Origin: JAJEFO01 sp022819605
GTDB lineage: Bacteria > Pseudomonadota > Alphaproteobacteria > Rhodobacterales > Rhodobacteraceae
Assembly: GCA_965221545.1 (NCBI GenBank)
Contig: OZ244901.1
Span: 1,178,001 to 1,242,000 of the forward strand
DNA length: 64,000 bases
Direction of reading: 5' to 3'
The notes under the pieces were generated by a model. It was not told the origin of the DNA and did not search any database. It was given only the letters and a program-made list of their open reading frames with translations. The position numbers and the translations under genes were made by a program. Shown piece after piece: positions 18,601-26,511 of the stretch. Within the stretch, counting starts at the first letter, position 1. Every line of letters starts with the position of its first letter.

Positions 18601-21600
18601 ATCCGAGGACGGGGCCGGGTCGGCCGTCACCGTGAAGACCGCGTCGCCGCCCTCGGTGACGGAACCGCCGCCCGAGACCGCGATCTCGGGTTCGGTGCTG
18701 GTGGTGGAATCGGTGCCGGTGCCGGCGTTCTCCAGGCATCGGAGCGCGGTCACCACCGGGTCCCAGCGGACCGCCCAGAAGTCGTCTGCATTCTGCTGCG
18801 CTTCGGCGACGGTCATCGGCGTCTTGCCGTTGTCTTCCCCGAAGGCGGCCAGCACGCGCTCCCATCGCGTCACGTGCGCCGTGCCGTTGCCCGTCTCCAG
18901 CACGTAGCCCGCCACGTCCGGCTTCACGTCCTCGTAGCAGTCCTCAGACGCCGTCGCGTCGTCGTCCGCGATCGCGATCTGTCCGTTTCCGGTGCGCGCG
19001 CCCGTGGCGCCGCCGCCGAGGCCCGTCGCCGCCAGGACCGGCGCGTTGCCTGTCGAGGAGGCCGGGATCGACACCGTCACCGTCTCGTTGACCGCACCGG
19101 TATCCTCTCGTGCCGTGAAGGAAAGCGTTACCGTCATCGCACTCACGCTCGACTCCGGCCCCGTGAAGGTCACCTGCGGATCGCCGTCCAGGTCCTGGCA
19201 GGTCACGCCCGCCGGCAGGGGATCCGGACAGGCCAGCGCGAAGAGCGTCCCCGCCGCGCCGCCCTCGAACAGGAGCGGCACCGCCAGGCTCTCGCCGGCC
19301 GCGAGGCCACGCCCCAGCGTCAGGACGATCTCCGCCGTGTCCGACGCGTCGCCCTCCGTGGCGGTGGCGTCGGGCACCGTCAGCGTGACCGTGGTCGCGT
19401 CGTCGTCGGTCACGGCGACCGTGGCCGCGTCACCGGGATCCGCCGCCACGGTGTAGCCGGTGCCGCTGGCCACCGATGCGGACACGTTGCCGTCGGGCTC
19501 GTCGGCACTGTCGCCCGTCGTGGACAGCGTGAGCGTGGCCGAGGGCTGGTTCGCGGGGACGGTGACCGTGTGCGAGCCCTCGTCGCTCGCAGCGAGGAAG
19601 TCGCCCGCCGCGGCGTCGGCGACGTCCAGCGTGACGTCGAGGTCCGAGGACGGGGCCGGGTCGGCCGTCACCGTGAAGACCGCGTCGCCGCCCTCGGTGA
19701 CGGAACTCCCGCCCGTGACCGCGACCTCGGGATCCGCGCTGGCGGCGTTCTCCAGGCACTGGATCGCCGTCACCACCGGGTTCCAGCGGGCCGCCCAGAA
19801 GTCGTCCGCGTTCTGCTCCGCCTCCGCGGCGGTCATCACCGTGTAGCCGTTGGCGTCGCCGAGGGTGGCCAGCACCCGCTTCCAGCGCGTCACGTGCGGG
19901 GTCCCGTCGGCCTGCTCGCCGATGTAGCCCGCGATGTCCGACTTCAACGACGCCGTCTCGCAGACGGCCGTGCCGACCGTGTCCTGGGTCTCCGCAGGCG
20001 CCACGTCGATGGTCGCCGTGCCCGCGAGATCGGCCAGCCGCTGCGTGTCGCCGTTGCCGTCCACATGTTCCGGCGTCACCGTGACCGTGACGGTCATCGC
20101 CTCCGCCGCGTCGTGCCGGAACGTCCACGTCGTGTCCGCGTGGCCCTCGACGGACCCCTGGACATTGTTCGCCGGATCGCTCGCCGTGCCTTCGTACGCC
20201 ACCCGGTAGGAGGTGGCATGCTCCACCGCGTCCCACGTCACGGTGGCCGATGTCGCATCGACCGCCGTCACCTGCACGTTGGCGACCGCAGTCGTCGGCT
20301 GCGGCGCCGCCACGTCGAGCGTCGCCGTGCCCGCGAGATCGGCCAGCCGCTGCGTGTCGCCGTTGCCGTCCACGTATTCCGGCGTCACCGTGACCGTCAG
20401 CGTCATCGCCTCCGCCGCGTTGTGCTCGAACGTCCACGTCGTGTCCGCGTGGCCCTCGACGGACCCCTGGACATTGTTCGCCGGATCGCTCGCCGTGCCC
20501 GCGTATTCCACCCGGTAGCTCGTCGCATGCTCCACCGCGTCCCACGTCACGGTGGCCGATGTCGCATCGACCGCCGCCACTTGCACGTTGGCGACCGACG
20601 CCGTCGGCTGCGGCGGCACCGCCGTGTCGTCGCTGCTGCCGCCCTGGCCGCCGGAACACGCGCCGCCCCGGATCGCCACGCAGGCCAAACCCTTGCCCGA
20701 AACCAGCCGGAAGGACTTGCCCTCCGACGCCTTCAGGGTCACCGAGCCGTCCGGCCCGCTGTCCCGCACCAGGAAGTCGAGGTGGACCTTCGTCTTGCCC
20801 CGCGCAAGCAACGCGACGCCCGACTTCTTGCGGTGGACCGGCGACTCCGTCGTATAGGTATGGGTGCTCCCCGTACAGAAGCCCACGTCCCGCAGGAACT
20901 GCGTGCATGGGCGCGTTCTAGTGACCGTCTTCATGTCGCCGTCGATCAGGTCGCCGGGGTCGTCCAGCTCCCAGTGCAAGTTCAGGTTCATGTAGAACGG
21001 CCCGTTCACCGCCCGCACGGTGAACGCGATCAGCTTGCCGTCCTGGCCGGCGCCGCGCTGCCCCGCCACCTCCAGCGTCGGCACGTCGTCGTCCTTCAGC
21101 GTGACGATCGCCGCCATGTTGACCGCGTTGCCGTCCTTGTCCAGCTCCACAGTCGAGGGGAGGATCTTGATCTCCACTGTCGAGGACGCGGTCTCCTTGC
21201 CCGGCACCGTGCTCTTCCGCAGGCGGATCTTCACCTGCTCGTCCGGCTCCACCCGGTCGTCGCCGTCCAGCATCCTGACCGTGAGGTCGATGCCGGCCGA
21301 GCCCGCCGGCAGGGTCGCCAGATGACAGCCCGTGCCCGTGACCTTCGCGCCGTCCGGGCCGGTCAGCTCGTAGTCCGTCCCGAGCGTCGCCGTGCCTTCC
21401 TCCACGCAGTACTCGAAATGCACGTCCACCGGCAGCGGCACGCCCGCCGACATCGTGATCCGCCGCTCGGCGCCGTCCGCGCTCAGCGTCGCCTGCTCCG
21501 GGTTCACCCGCAGATAGGCCGTGTTGTCGTTGTCGTCGATCGCAATGGAGAGCCTGTGGCGGTCGTTCGTCTTGTCTACCGTTTTCGGGCTCGAGATGCT

Positions 21601-24600
21601 TACCATTTCGATGACGAACTTCTCCTCGCCCTCGGCAAGGCTGTCGTCGACGACGTTCACCTGGAGGTCGGCATAACTCGAACCGGGTTGCGCGCCCTTC
21701 CGCGGCACCCGCAGCGTGCCCCGGTTGGTGTTCCGGTTGTAGTTGCCCAGGGTGTAGTCGGCGCCGTAGGTCGCCGTGCTCTCGGCATGCACCACCCTGT
21801 AGGTCACGGTGTAGGAGCCCCCCCACGAGAACAAGATCCCGGTGTAGCCGCCTTGCCCCTCCTTCACGCGCCGGTTCTTGATGCGGAAGTCCTTCTCGTA
21901 CTCGTAGGAAGAAAACTGGACCGGTTGCTGTGGCCAGTCGTCGTCCTGGATCCGCAGGATCAGCATCCAGTACCCGCTTTCCCGGGAGACGATCTTCCAG
22001 GGCGAGGGAAGCGGGTTGCCCGGAGCCTGCGTCAGTTCAAGGCGCAGCATCTCCGCGTCAGTGTACTCGAAACGGTCGTCGTTGAGGATCCGGATCTTCA
22101 TTTTCTTGAAGCGCTGGTTGGCCGGAATCGACGAGTTGAAGCACCGGCCCTGCACCGCGCCGTCCACCACCACCTGGTAGTCGTCCTCGACATCCGGCTG
22201 CGGGCTGTTCGTGGTCGACTGCGTGGCGTTGCCCGACACGCACACACGGAACGGCAGCTTCGACGAATGCAGACGCTCGGTGCGGACGTAGAACGGCACG
22301 TCCGTCGTGCCCGAATCGGTCTCGGAGACCTCCTTCCCGACCTCACGGCCCGTCGAGAATTTCGGTTCGCGCGGCAGCGGTCGGGGCGGAATGGTCTCCG
22401 TCCAGATCAGCGACAGCTCGGCGGGGGGGTCATTGTCGTCGTTCCGGATCGTGTAGGTCGCCGAGCCTTGGGCGGAGGAGATCGACACGGCCGACGGCGT
22501 GTCGGCATGCCGGCGCAGCTCGACCACCGCCGTCTCGTCGGGCTCGACGTCCGTGTCGCCGAAAATGCGCAGGCTCACGCCGCTGGAGGCGCTTCCGCCG
22601 GCGATGTCGTGGACGTGGCAGTTGCTGCCGTCGAGCGTCAGCCCCGTGTTGCTGTTACGGTCGGTCAGGTCGAAGTCCCTGGTCTTGCCGCCGGTATCGC
22701 TTCGAAAGGTCGCCGTGCCGGTGTTCTTGACGCACATCAGGAACCGGGTGTTCGTCGAACGGGCCGGGGACAGCGCAATGTCCACATCCACGAACCGCGA
22801 CCCCGAATCGCCCTCGCTGCCCGAGTTCGACCCCAGGCTCACCGACAGCTCCGGGCCGGCGGTCGCGTCGTCGTCGTTGACCGCCGTCGTCGCCGAGGAG
22901 GCGCCGCCGACGGCGTAGCCCTCGGCGCGGGCGACGATCGCCACCGTCACCTGGCCGTTCGGCTCGTCCACCTGGTCACCCGCCGTGGGAACCGTATGGG
23001 TCGCAGAGGTCTGGCCGGCCAGGATCGTCACCGTCTTCGCGCCCTCGTCGCCCGCAGCCACGAAGTCGCTGCCGCCGCCTGCGTCCGAGACGATGAGGTC
23101 CACCGTCAGGTTCGCCGCCGGCGCCGTGCTCGCGTTCACCGTGAACTGCGCGCCCGTGCCCTCCGTCACCGCCGCGCCGCCGGAGATCGTGACCGTCGGC
23201 ACCGCGCCGTCGTCGTTGCTGATGGTCAGCGTGGCCGAGGAGGTCCCGAGCGCGATGCCGGCGGGCGTGCCGGGGGCCCGCCTGACGGTCACCACCGCCG
23301 TCTCGTTGCCCTCCGCCGTCCGGTCGCCGAAAACCCGCAGGCTGAAGTTCCGGAGCGTGGCGTTGGCCGGGTAGTTGTAGGTGTGGCAGTTCTGTGCGTT
23401 CAGCGACACGTTCGTCTTGGCGACGAAGTGAACCAGGTTCCAGTCCGCCGCCTTGCCGCCGCTCGCCGCGCGGTGCGTCGCCGTGCTCGCCGCCGTGTCC
23501 ACGCAGGCCAGGAACGGAAACCCCGCCGACCGACCCCGGCTCATGCGGTAGTTGACGGTCACGTCCGTGCCGCCCGAATGACCCTCCGCAAGCGACGGCG
23601 AGGCAAGGTCGATGGAGAGGGTCGGGACGTCGTTGACCGTCACGCTGAAATCGTTGTTCGTGCCGTGCGGGTCCGCGCCGCCGCCAACATTGGTGCCGAG
23701 GCCGGAGGCATCGAAGGCGCTGTCCGCGCCGAGCGCGATGCTGAAGCTCTCGCCGGAGTCCGCGGCGCCGTCATCCGTCGCCGTCAGTTCCAGCGTCGCC
23801 GTCTCTGCGCCGACGCCGAAGAAGCGCACCTTCGGGGTCGTCGTGCCGGTGTCTTGCAGGGTGACGCCCGTGTTGGCCTTGCCCGACTTCTTCGCAAGGC
23901 TCCAGTCGCCGGTGGTCACGCCCGCCCCGCCGATCGACAGCGGCACGTCGATGATCTCGCCCTCAACCAGCGCGCGGCCCAGCGTTACCGTGAACTCGAC
24001 CTTCTGGCCCTCGTCGATCGCGGTCGCGGCGCCCGCCTTCGCCAGGCTCACGACGGTGGGGTCGTCGTCGATGATGGTGATGGTGCTGACGACATTGATT
24101 TGGGCGACGCCGGGCGGGCGCGGATTGTCCGGGTCGTCCGTGAAGGTCAGCACGACGACTTCGTTGGGCTCGTCGATGGCGTCGGGTGTCCCGTATACCC
24201 AGAAAATCGCACTTTCCGTGTTGTTGGCAAAGGCAACGGTGTCATCGTGGCAGCCGTTCGTCAGAGTGACAGGGGTCGAGCCCCGAGCCACGCTGAAGCC
24301 TGGAGTGTCAAAGGGGCTGGAAAAGCAGACCCGGAACGGAACCGCAGACGACTGCGTCCGTGACAAGATCAAGGTCCTGTTGGAGGCCGTATCGCCACGC
24401 TCATCAGAATAAGCGATGCTGGGGACGGGATGGTTGCCCCCGGTCCTGATCGATGCCGTTGCGTCCTGCGCCTGCACCTCGGCCGAAAGACCGGCGAGCA
24501 GCGGCAGGCACGGCAGCGCCGCGAGCAGGCCGCCCCGCAGGCTTCGGACAGAATGACGAACGCCCGCAACGGCGCGGGCGGAAGAAGAGGCGAGACTGTC

Positions 24601-24705
24601 AGGGGAAGATGCGGACCGGCGGGATGCGGAAGCGCGGCCGGCAGAAGCGGAAGACTCGGACGGGGAGGCAGGCGGGCGGGAACGGTTCCATGCAGACGCG
24701 CTCAT
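15658..24705 (-). CDS. Giant Calx-beta/FN3 adhesin with autotransporter-like barrel, probably phase-variable
   Basis: From the ATG at 24705 the protein has 3015 residues. A hydrophobic signal-peptide-like stretch lies at about 57-78 (L-L-A-A-L-P-C-L-P-L-L-A-G-L, then A-E-V-Q-A-Q). Calx-beta-type domains follow to about 1360, several carrying a conserved cysteine pair. Two near-identical FN3-like repeats lie at 1366-1572, and two copies of a H-V-T-R-W module at about 1577-1655 and 1923-1994. More Calx-beta domains, a F-G-R-T-V-A-E-Q linker near 2462 and a C-terminal barrel (about 2602-3015, ending G-I-R-W) complete it. Barrel and linker resemble those of the neighbouring giant gene. The ATG at 24705 has no Shine-Dalgarno, and no other start codon lies before the signal peptide. 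A pentanucleotide tract sits 25 bases upstream, with a well-formed start beyond it at 25057 in another frame. The true start is therefore uncertain and the gene may be OFF as sequenced. Confidence 0.85.
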   Translation of the reverse strand: MSASAWNRSRPPASPSESSASAGRASASRRSASSPDSLASSSARAVAGVRHSVRSLRGGLLAALPCLPLLAGLSAEVQAQDATASIRTGGNHPVPSIAYSDERGDTASNRTLILSRTQSSAVPFRVCFSSPFDTPGFSVARGSTPVTLTNGCHDDTVAFANNTESAIFWVYGTPDAIDEPNEVVVLTFTDDPDNPRPPGVAQINVVSTITIIDDDPTVVSLAKAGAATAIDEGQKVEFTVTLGRALVEGEIIDVPLSIGGAGVTTGDWSLAKKSGKANTGVTLQDTGTTTPKVRFFGVGAETATLELTATDDGAADSGESFSIALGADSAFDASGLGTNVGGGADPHGTNNDFSVTVNDVPTLSIDLASPSLAEGHSGGTDVTVNYRMSRGRSAGFPFLACVDTAASTATHRAASGGKAADWNLVHFVAKTNVSLNAQNCHTYNYPANATLRNFSLRVFGDRTAEGNETAVVTVRRAPGTPAGIALGTSSATLTISNDDGAVPTVTISGGAAVTEGTGAQFTVNASTAPAANLTVDLIVSDAGGGSDFVAAGDEGAKTVTILAGQTSATHTVPTAGDQVDEPNGQVTVAIVARAEGYAVGGASSATTAVNDDDATAGPELSVSLGSNSGSEGDSGSRFVDVDIALSPARSTNTRFLMCVKNTGTATFRSDTGGKTRDFDLTDRNSNTGLTLDGSNCHVHDIAGGSASSGVSLRIFGDTDVEPDETAVVELRRHADTPSAVSISSAQGSATYTIRNDDNDPPAELSLIWTETIPPRPLPREPKFSTGREVGKEVSETDSGTTDVPFYVRTERLHSSKLPFRVCVSGNATQSTTNSPQPDVEDDYQVVVDGAVQGRCFNSSIPANQRFKKMKIRILNDDRFEYTDAEMLRLELTQAPGNPLPSPWKIVSRESGYWMLILRIQDDDWPQQPVQFSSYEYEKDFRIKNRRVKEGQGGYTGILFSWGGSYTVTYRVVHAESTATYGADYTLGNYNRNTNRGTLRVPRKGAQPGSSYADLQVNVVDDSLAEGEEKFVIEMVSISSPKTVDKTNDRHRLSIAIDDNDNTAYLRVNPEQATLSADGAERRITMSAGVPLPVDVHFEYCVEEGTATLGTDYELTGPDGAKVTGTGCHLATLPAGSAGIDLTVRMLDGDDRVEPDEQVKIRLRKSTVPGKETASSTVEIKILPSTVELDKDGNAVNMAAIVTLKDDDVPTLEVAGQRGAGQDGKLIAFTVRAVNGPFYMNLNLHWELDDPGDLIDGDMKTVTRTRPCTQFLRDVGFCTGSTHTYTTESPVHRKKSGVALLARGKTKVHLDFLVRDSGPDGSVTLKASEGKSFRLVSGKGLACVAIRGGACSGGQGGSSDDTAVPPQPTASVANVQVAAVDATSATVTWDAVEHATSYRVEYAGTASDPANNVQGSVEGHADTTWTFEHNAAEAMTLTVTVTPEYVDGNGDTQRLADLAGTATLDVAAPQPTTAVANVQVTAVDATSATVTWDAVEHATSYRVAYEGTASDPANNVQGSVEGHADTTWTFRHDAAEAMTVTVTVTPEHVDGNGDTQRLADLAGTATIDVAPAETQDTVGTAVCETASLKSDIAGYIGEQADGTPHVTRWKRVLATLGDANGYTVMTAAEAEQNADDFWAARWNPVVTAIQCLENAASADPEVAVTGGSSVTEGGDAVFTVTADPAPSSDLDVTLDVADAAAGDFLAASDEGSHTVTVPANQPSATLTLSTTGDSADEPDGNVSASVASGTGYTVAADPGDAATVAVTDDDATTVTLTVPDATATEGDASDTAEIVLTLGRGLAAGESLAVPLLFEGGAAGTLFALACPDPLPAGVTCQDLDGDPQVTFTGPESSVSAMTVTLSFTAREDTGAVNETVTVSIPASSTGNAPVLAATGLGGGATGARTGNGQIAIADDDATASEDCYEDVKPDVAGYVLETGNGTAHVTRWERVLAAFGEDNGKTPMTVAEAQQNADDFWAVRWDPVVTALRCLENAGTGTDSTTSTEPEIAVSGGGSVTEGGDAVFTVTADPAPSSDLDVTLDIEDDATSDFLATSDEGSHTVTVPANQPSATLTLATVNDGAEEPDGSVSATLAGGAGYTVGSPSAATVAVSDDDDPVPDPVTPELRLSAGSPVDEGGNAVFTVHADAAPAADLTVALTVSQTGDVLSASTGSRQLTLAAGATSATLTLATDDDGVDEPDGAAIVTLDAGTGYTVAAGQAAGAVAVRDNDDPVISIAAGNGVTEGNPASFTLTANPVPHAALTVSLAVTQGGDYAASGQTGTRNVTIPTGGSIAFEVATVNDPADEPDGSVTATLAAGSGYAVAASPDDAASVAVADDDVAVAGVPTLSVNDVEVKEGPYRRVAFTVTLSEPASSKGAWFWWRVRESTPVSAKRGVDFSASAGKKFASMRPGATEHRIMAALVIDDSHDEDPETFEIVLSDANGAAIADGVGVATIVNDDPMPAAFLSRFGRTVAEQALDGIAGRIAAPRDPGVSGSFAGHVDLGSLAARGDVGTGEDSVRDAATALAADGNGVGNAEPDVGHGIGHVPPDGHGPALAFLADGGGGGSGSGSAARGSRSREAFLASGHDGSGDGTEVRSVTLEDAILATGFTATRGTDAAGGSLAFWGRADLSGFDGREGTFSLDGEAATAMLGADYARGRWLAGLMVMQSSGDGGYADAGTGDMRCPQDLDAVLCGGAVREGDGDVAVEASLTSAVPYLAYGASERIRLWGALGRGTGEVTLEPETGGDPLAAGLSWSMAAAGLRGDLLRAPSGAFPALAVTADALATRTSSDATDGLAASESDTSRLRVGIEGSWDVALDGGGRLRPRLEIGARHDGGDAETGLGIELGGGVSWTDPGLGVSLDLSGRTLVVHDDNDLADRGVSLSVTFDPDPDTNRGPTISMKQDLGGAASGGIDALFAHDPLEDRAGDDTGVRRTLEAAWGLPAFGGRFTGSPHAGLSTAGDARDWTLGWRLAPEGERPGTPDLTFGTRAVRREGGDGAATHSVGVEAGIRW
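19990..20607 (-). repeat. Tandem FN3-like domain repeat
   Basis: Two direct copies with a 309-base (103-codon) period encode fibronectin-III-like domains beginning V-A-N-V-Q-V and containing S-A-T-V-T-W-D-A-V-E-H-A-T-S. They are almost identical, indicating recent duplication or gene conversion within the adhesin. Confidence 0.8.
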
Positions 24706-25057
24706 GGCCGAAGCCCGGACGCAGATGTGGCGGCTCGGCTCGGCTCGGCTCGGCTCGGCTCGGCTCGGCTCGGCTCGGCTCGGCTCGGCTCGGCTCGGCT
24801 CGGCTCGGCTCGGCTCGGCTCGGCTCGGCTCGGCTCGGCTCGGCTCGGCTCGGCTCGGCTCGGCTCGGCTCGGCTCGGCTCGGCTCGGCTCGGCTCGGCT
24901 CGGCTCGGCGTACTTGAGGGGAGACGGGCAGGCTTGTCAACACCCGGCTGCGGAAGATGTCCCGGACGCCGTTTGCTGCGCGCGAAAGGATTCCCCCGGC
25001 TGTCTCGGGCGTCGCGGACGAGGACGTCCCCACGGTTGCATGGACCGGCTTCAGCAT
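24599..25057 (-). CDS. Leader reading frame entering the pentanucleotide tract (probable OFF-phase 5' part of the giant adhesin)
   Basis: The ATG at 25057 is preceded by a strong Shine-Dalgarno, AGGAGAGAGCCA. The frame encodes 48 residues with no signal peptide, then the E-P-S-R-A repeat, then runs past the adhesin ATG out of frame and stops at 24599 (152 residues). The distance from 25057 to 24705 is 352 bases. One more repeat unit (357) or two fewer (342) would make it a multiple of three and fuse this start to the 3015-residue adhesin without a stop. In the adhesin's own frame a TGA lies at 24937-24939, just upstream of the tract. No homology is recognised in the leader itself; its reality rests on the Shine-Dalgarno and the frame arithmetic. 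Confidence 0.5.
   Translation of the reverse strand: MLKPVHATVGTSSSATPETAGGILSRAANGVRDIFRSRVLTSLPVSPQVRRAEPSRAEPSRAEPSRAEPSRAEPSRAEPSRAEPSRAEPSRAEPSRAEPSRAEPSRAEPPHLRPGFGHERVCMEPFPPACLPVRVFRFCRPRFRIPPVRIFP
24731..24909 (-). repeat. Pentanucleotide simple repeat, (CGGCT) x 35 plus CGGC
   Basis: There are 35 perfect copies of CGGCT (GAGCC on the minus strand) plus four bases, 179 bp with no interruption. On the minus strand all three frames are open and encode the cycle E-P-S-R-A. The unit length is not a multiple of three, so gain or loss of one unit changes the reading frame downstream. The tract begins 25 bases upstream of the in-frame ATG of the giant adhesin. Long uninterrupted pentamers are classic slipped-strand contingency tracts, as in neisserial opa (CTCTT). 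Confidence 0.97.
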
Positions 25058-25069
25058 TGGCTCTCTCCT
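25058..25069 (-). promoter_or_regulatory. Strong Shine-Dalgarno for the leader start at 25057
   Basis: On the minus strand AGGAGAGAGCCA directly precedes ATG at 25057, far better than anything before the ATG at 24705. A TTGACA box lies at 25160-25165 about 100 bases further upstream, but no convincing -10 element follows it, so no promoter is claimed. Confidence 0.55.
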
Positions 25070-25165
25070 GCTTCCGGCAAGTCCCGGAACGCCTGCGACT
25101 GCGCCTGGCGGGACTCGCACGTTCGTCTCCAGCCGAGCAAATGACGCCATCGCACGGCATGTCAA

Positions 25166-25555
25166 GCCTCGACGGATCGCATCCTTCGGAATGATGCAGG
25201 CGGGCAACAAGACCCCGCAACGCGCGCGGATATGCCGTCGATGGCGGGGCCCTTTGCGGTCCCAGGCCACGCGCCGACAGGGAACGCCCCGCGCTTGATG
25301 CCGCAGGATTCCCATGCGATTCCACGCCGATGCCCCCGCCTGGACCGGGCCGAACGCGCCGTCTGCCGGGCGTTCCGCCGCAGCAGTGACTTCCCGGTGC
25401 CGAAGGAGGCCGCGCCTCAGGCTGCGATATTCAGAGTTTTGGTTCTGTCAGGCGCCAAGCCGTTGTTCGGAGTGTCTTCGTCGCTAGCCGCCGGTTGGAA
25501 CAGATCCCTTGTTCGTACAATACCCTATGAAGCCTGATGCATTCATCAGAGTCTG
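25166..25555. other. Non-coding stretch upstream of the phase-variable locus
   Basis: No convincing gene, RNA or repeat is visible. Open frames here lack ribosome sites and recognisable products. The stretch separates the adhesin leader from the IS5-like element. Confidence 0.4.
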
Positions 25556-26511
25556 AGAGCTTGACCTGAAAGTTGAGTGGTCTCCCCAAATGAGGCACTT
25601 CCCAGTGGTCACCACACCAGACAGGGAGGGCCGCATGGCTTGGAACGAGACCACTCGGGAGCAGTATAGACGACCGATGGTCAGATATGAAACCGATTTG
25701 ACGGATGCCGAATGGTCCTTGATCGAACCGCTCCTCCCGCCTCCTTCAAGGATGGGGCGCCCCCGCATGCTCGACATGCGGGAGGTCTTCAACGGGATCC
25801 GGTTCATGCTCGGGACGGGATGCCAGTGGCGGGCGATTCCCAAGTGCTTTCCGCCGTCTGCGTCGATCCAGAACCATTCCTGCGCGTGGTGCCGGACGGG
25901 CGTTCTGGAACGGATGCTGGACGCCCTGCGCGCCCTTGCGCGCGATCCCGCGGGCCGTTCGGAGAAGCCGACGGTGGCCGCGATCGACAGCCAGACGGTG
26001 AAGACCACGGAGAGCGGCGGGCCGTCGGGGTACGATGCCGGAAAGAGAGGGCCGGAAGCGCCACGTCACGGTGGACGTGGCAGGGTTCCCGATCGTGATC
26101 GCGGTCCACGACGCCTCGGTGCAGGACCGGGACGGCGCTCCGGACGTCATCCTGGGGATGCTCGAGAAGGCGCCGCTGGTGACGAAACTGTGGGCGGACG
26201 GCGGCTACGCGGGTCTGAAGCTGTAGGGCGCGTTGGCCAAACACGGCCTCGGTTCGGTCCTCGAGATCGTGCCCAGGCCCAGGGAAACAAGGGGCTTCAC
26301 CGTCCTCTATCGCCGGTGGGAGGTGGGGCGGACTTTCGCCTGGATGTCACGATGCAGGCGTCTGGCGAAGGACCACGAGCGGAGCCTGGAGAGCTCCGTG
26401 GCCTGGGCGCAGCTTGCCGCCTGCCGGTTCCTGACGGGACGGGTGGCGCGGGGGGACAACGCCACGAAATACGATAACATAATCAAATCAACGAGTTGTG
26501 ATTCAAGCTCT
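25556..26511 (+). mobile_element. Decayed IS5-family-like element
   Basis: AGAGCTTGA at 25556-25564 is matched by its inverse TCAAGCTCT at 26503-26511, enclosing a transposase gene of the expected size. No clear target duplication is seen. The right end overlaps the stop codon of the aminotransferase gene. Confidence 0.65.
25635..26510 (+). pseudogene. IS5-family-like transposase, frameshifted and with an internal stop
   Basis: The start ATG at 25635 has GGGAGGGCCGC before it. The N-terminal DUF4096-type domain (L-T-D-A-E-W, then L-L-P-P) and the first catalytic region (A-I-D-S-Q-T-V-K) are intact. At about 26040-26050 the frame shifts by one; coding similarity (G-R-K-R-H-V-T-V-D, A-D-G-G-Y) resumes in the next frame. 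A TAG at 26224 then interrupts it before the C-terminal R-R-W-E-V-G-R-T-F-A-W motif, which normally contains the catalytic Glu region. With two lesions this copy cannot make an active transposase. Confidence 0.85.

Noticed and set aside
15610..24363. A 2917-codon open frame on the plus strand across the second adhesin gene
   Set aside because: It is antisense to the adhesin and arginine/valine-rich, as expected for GC-rich third-position bias; no ribosome site or domain. Similar antisense frames at 3205-5451 and 8149-12321 were rejected for the same reason.
24731..24909. CGGCT tract as a plus-strand coding repeat (R-L-G-S-A)
   Set aside because: Plus-strand frames through it have no recognisable product or ribosome site; the minus-strand context explains it better.
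24937..24945. TTGACA just upstream of the pentamer tract as the adhesin promoter
   Set aside because: No acceptable -10 lies 16-18 bases downstream, and the sequence is within the probable leader reading frame.
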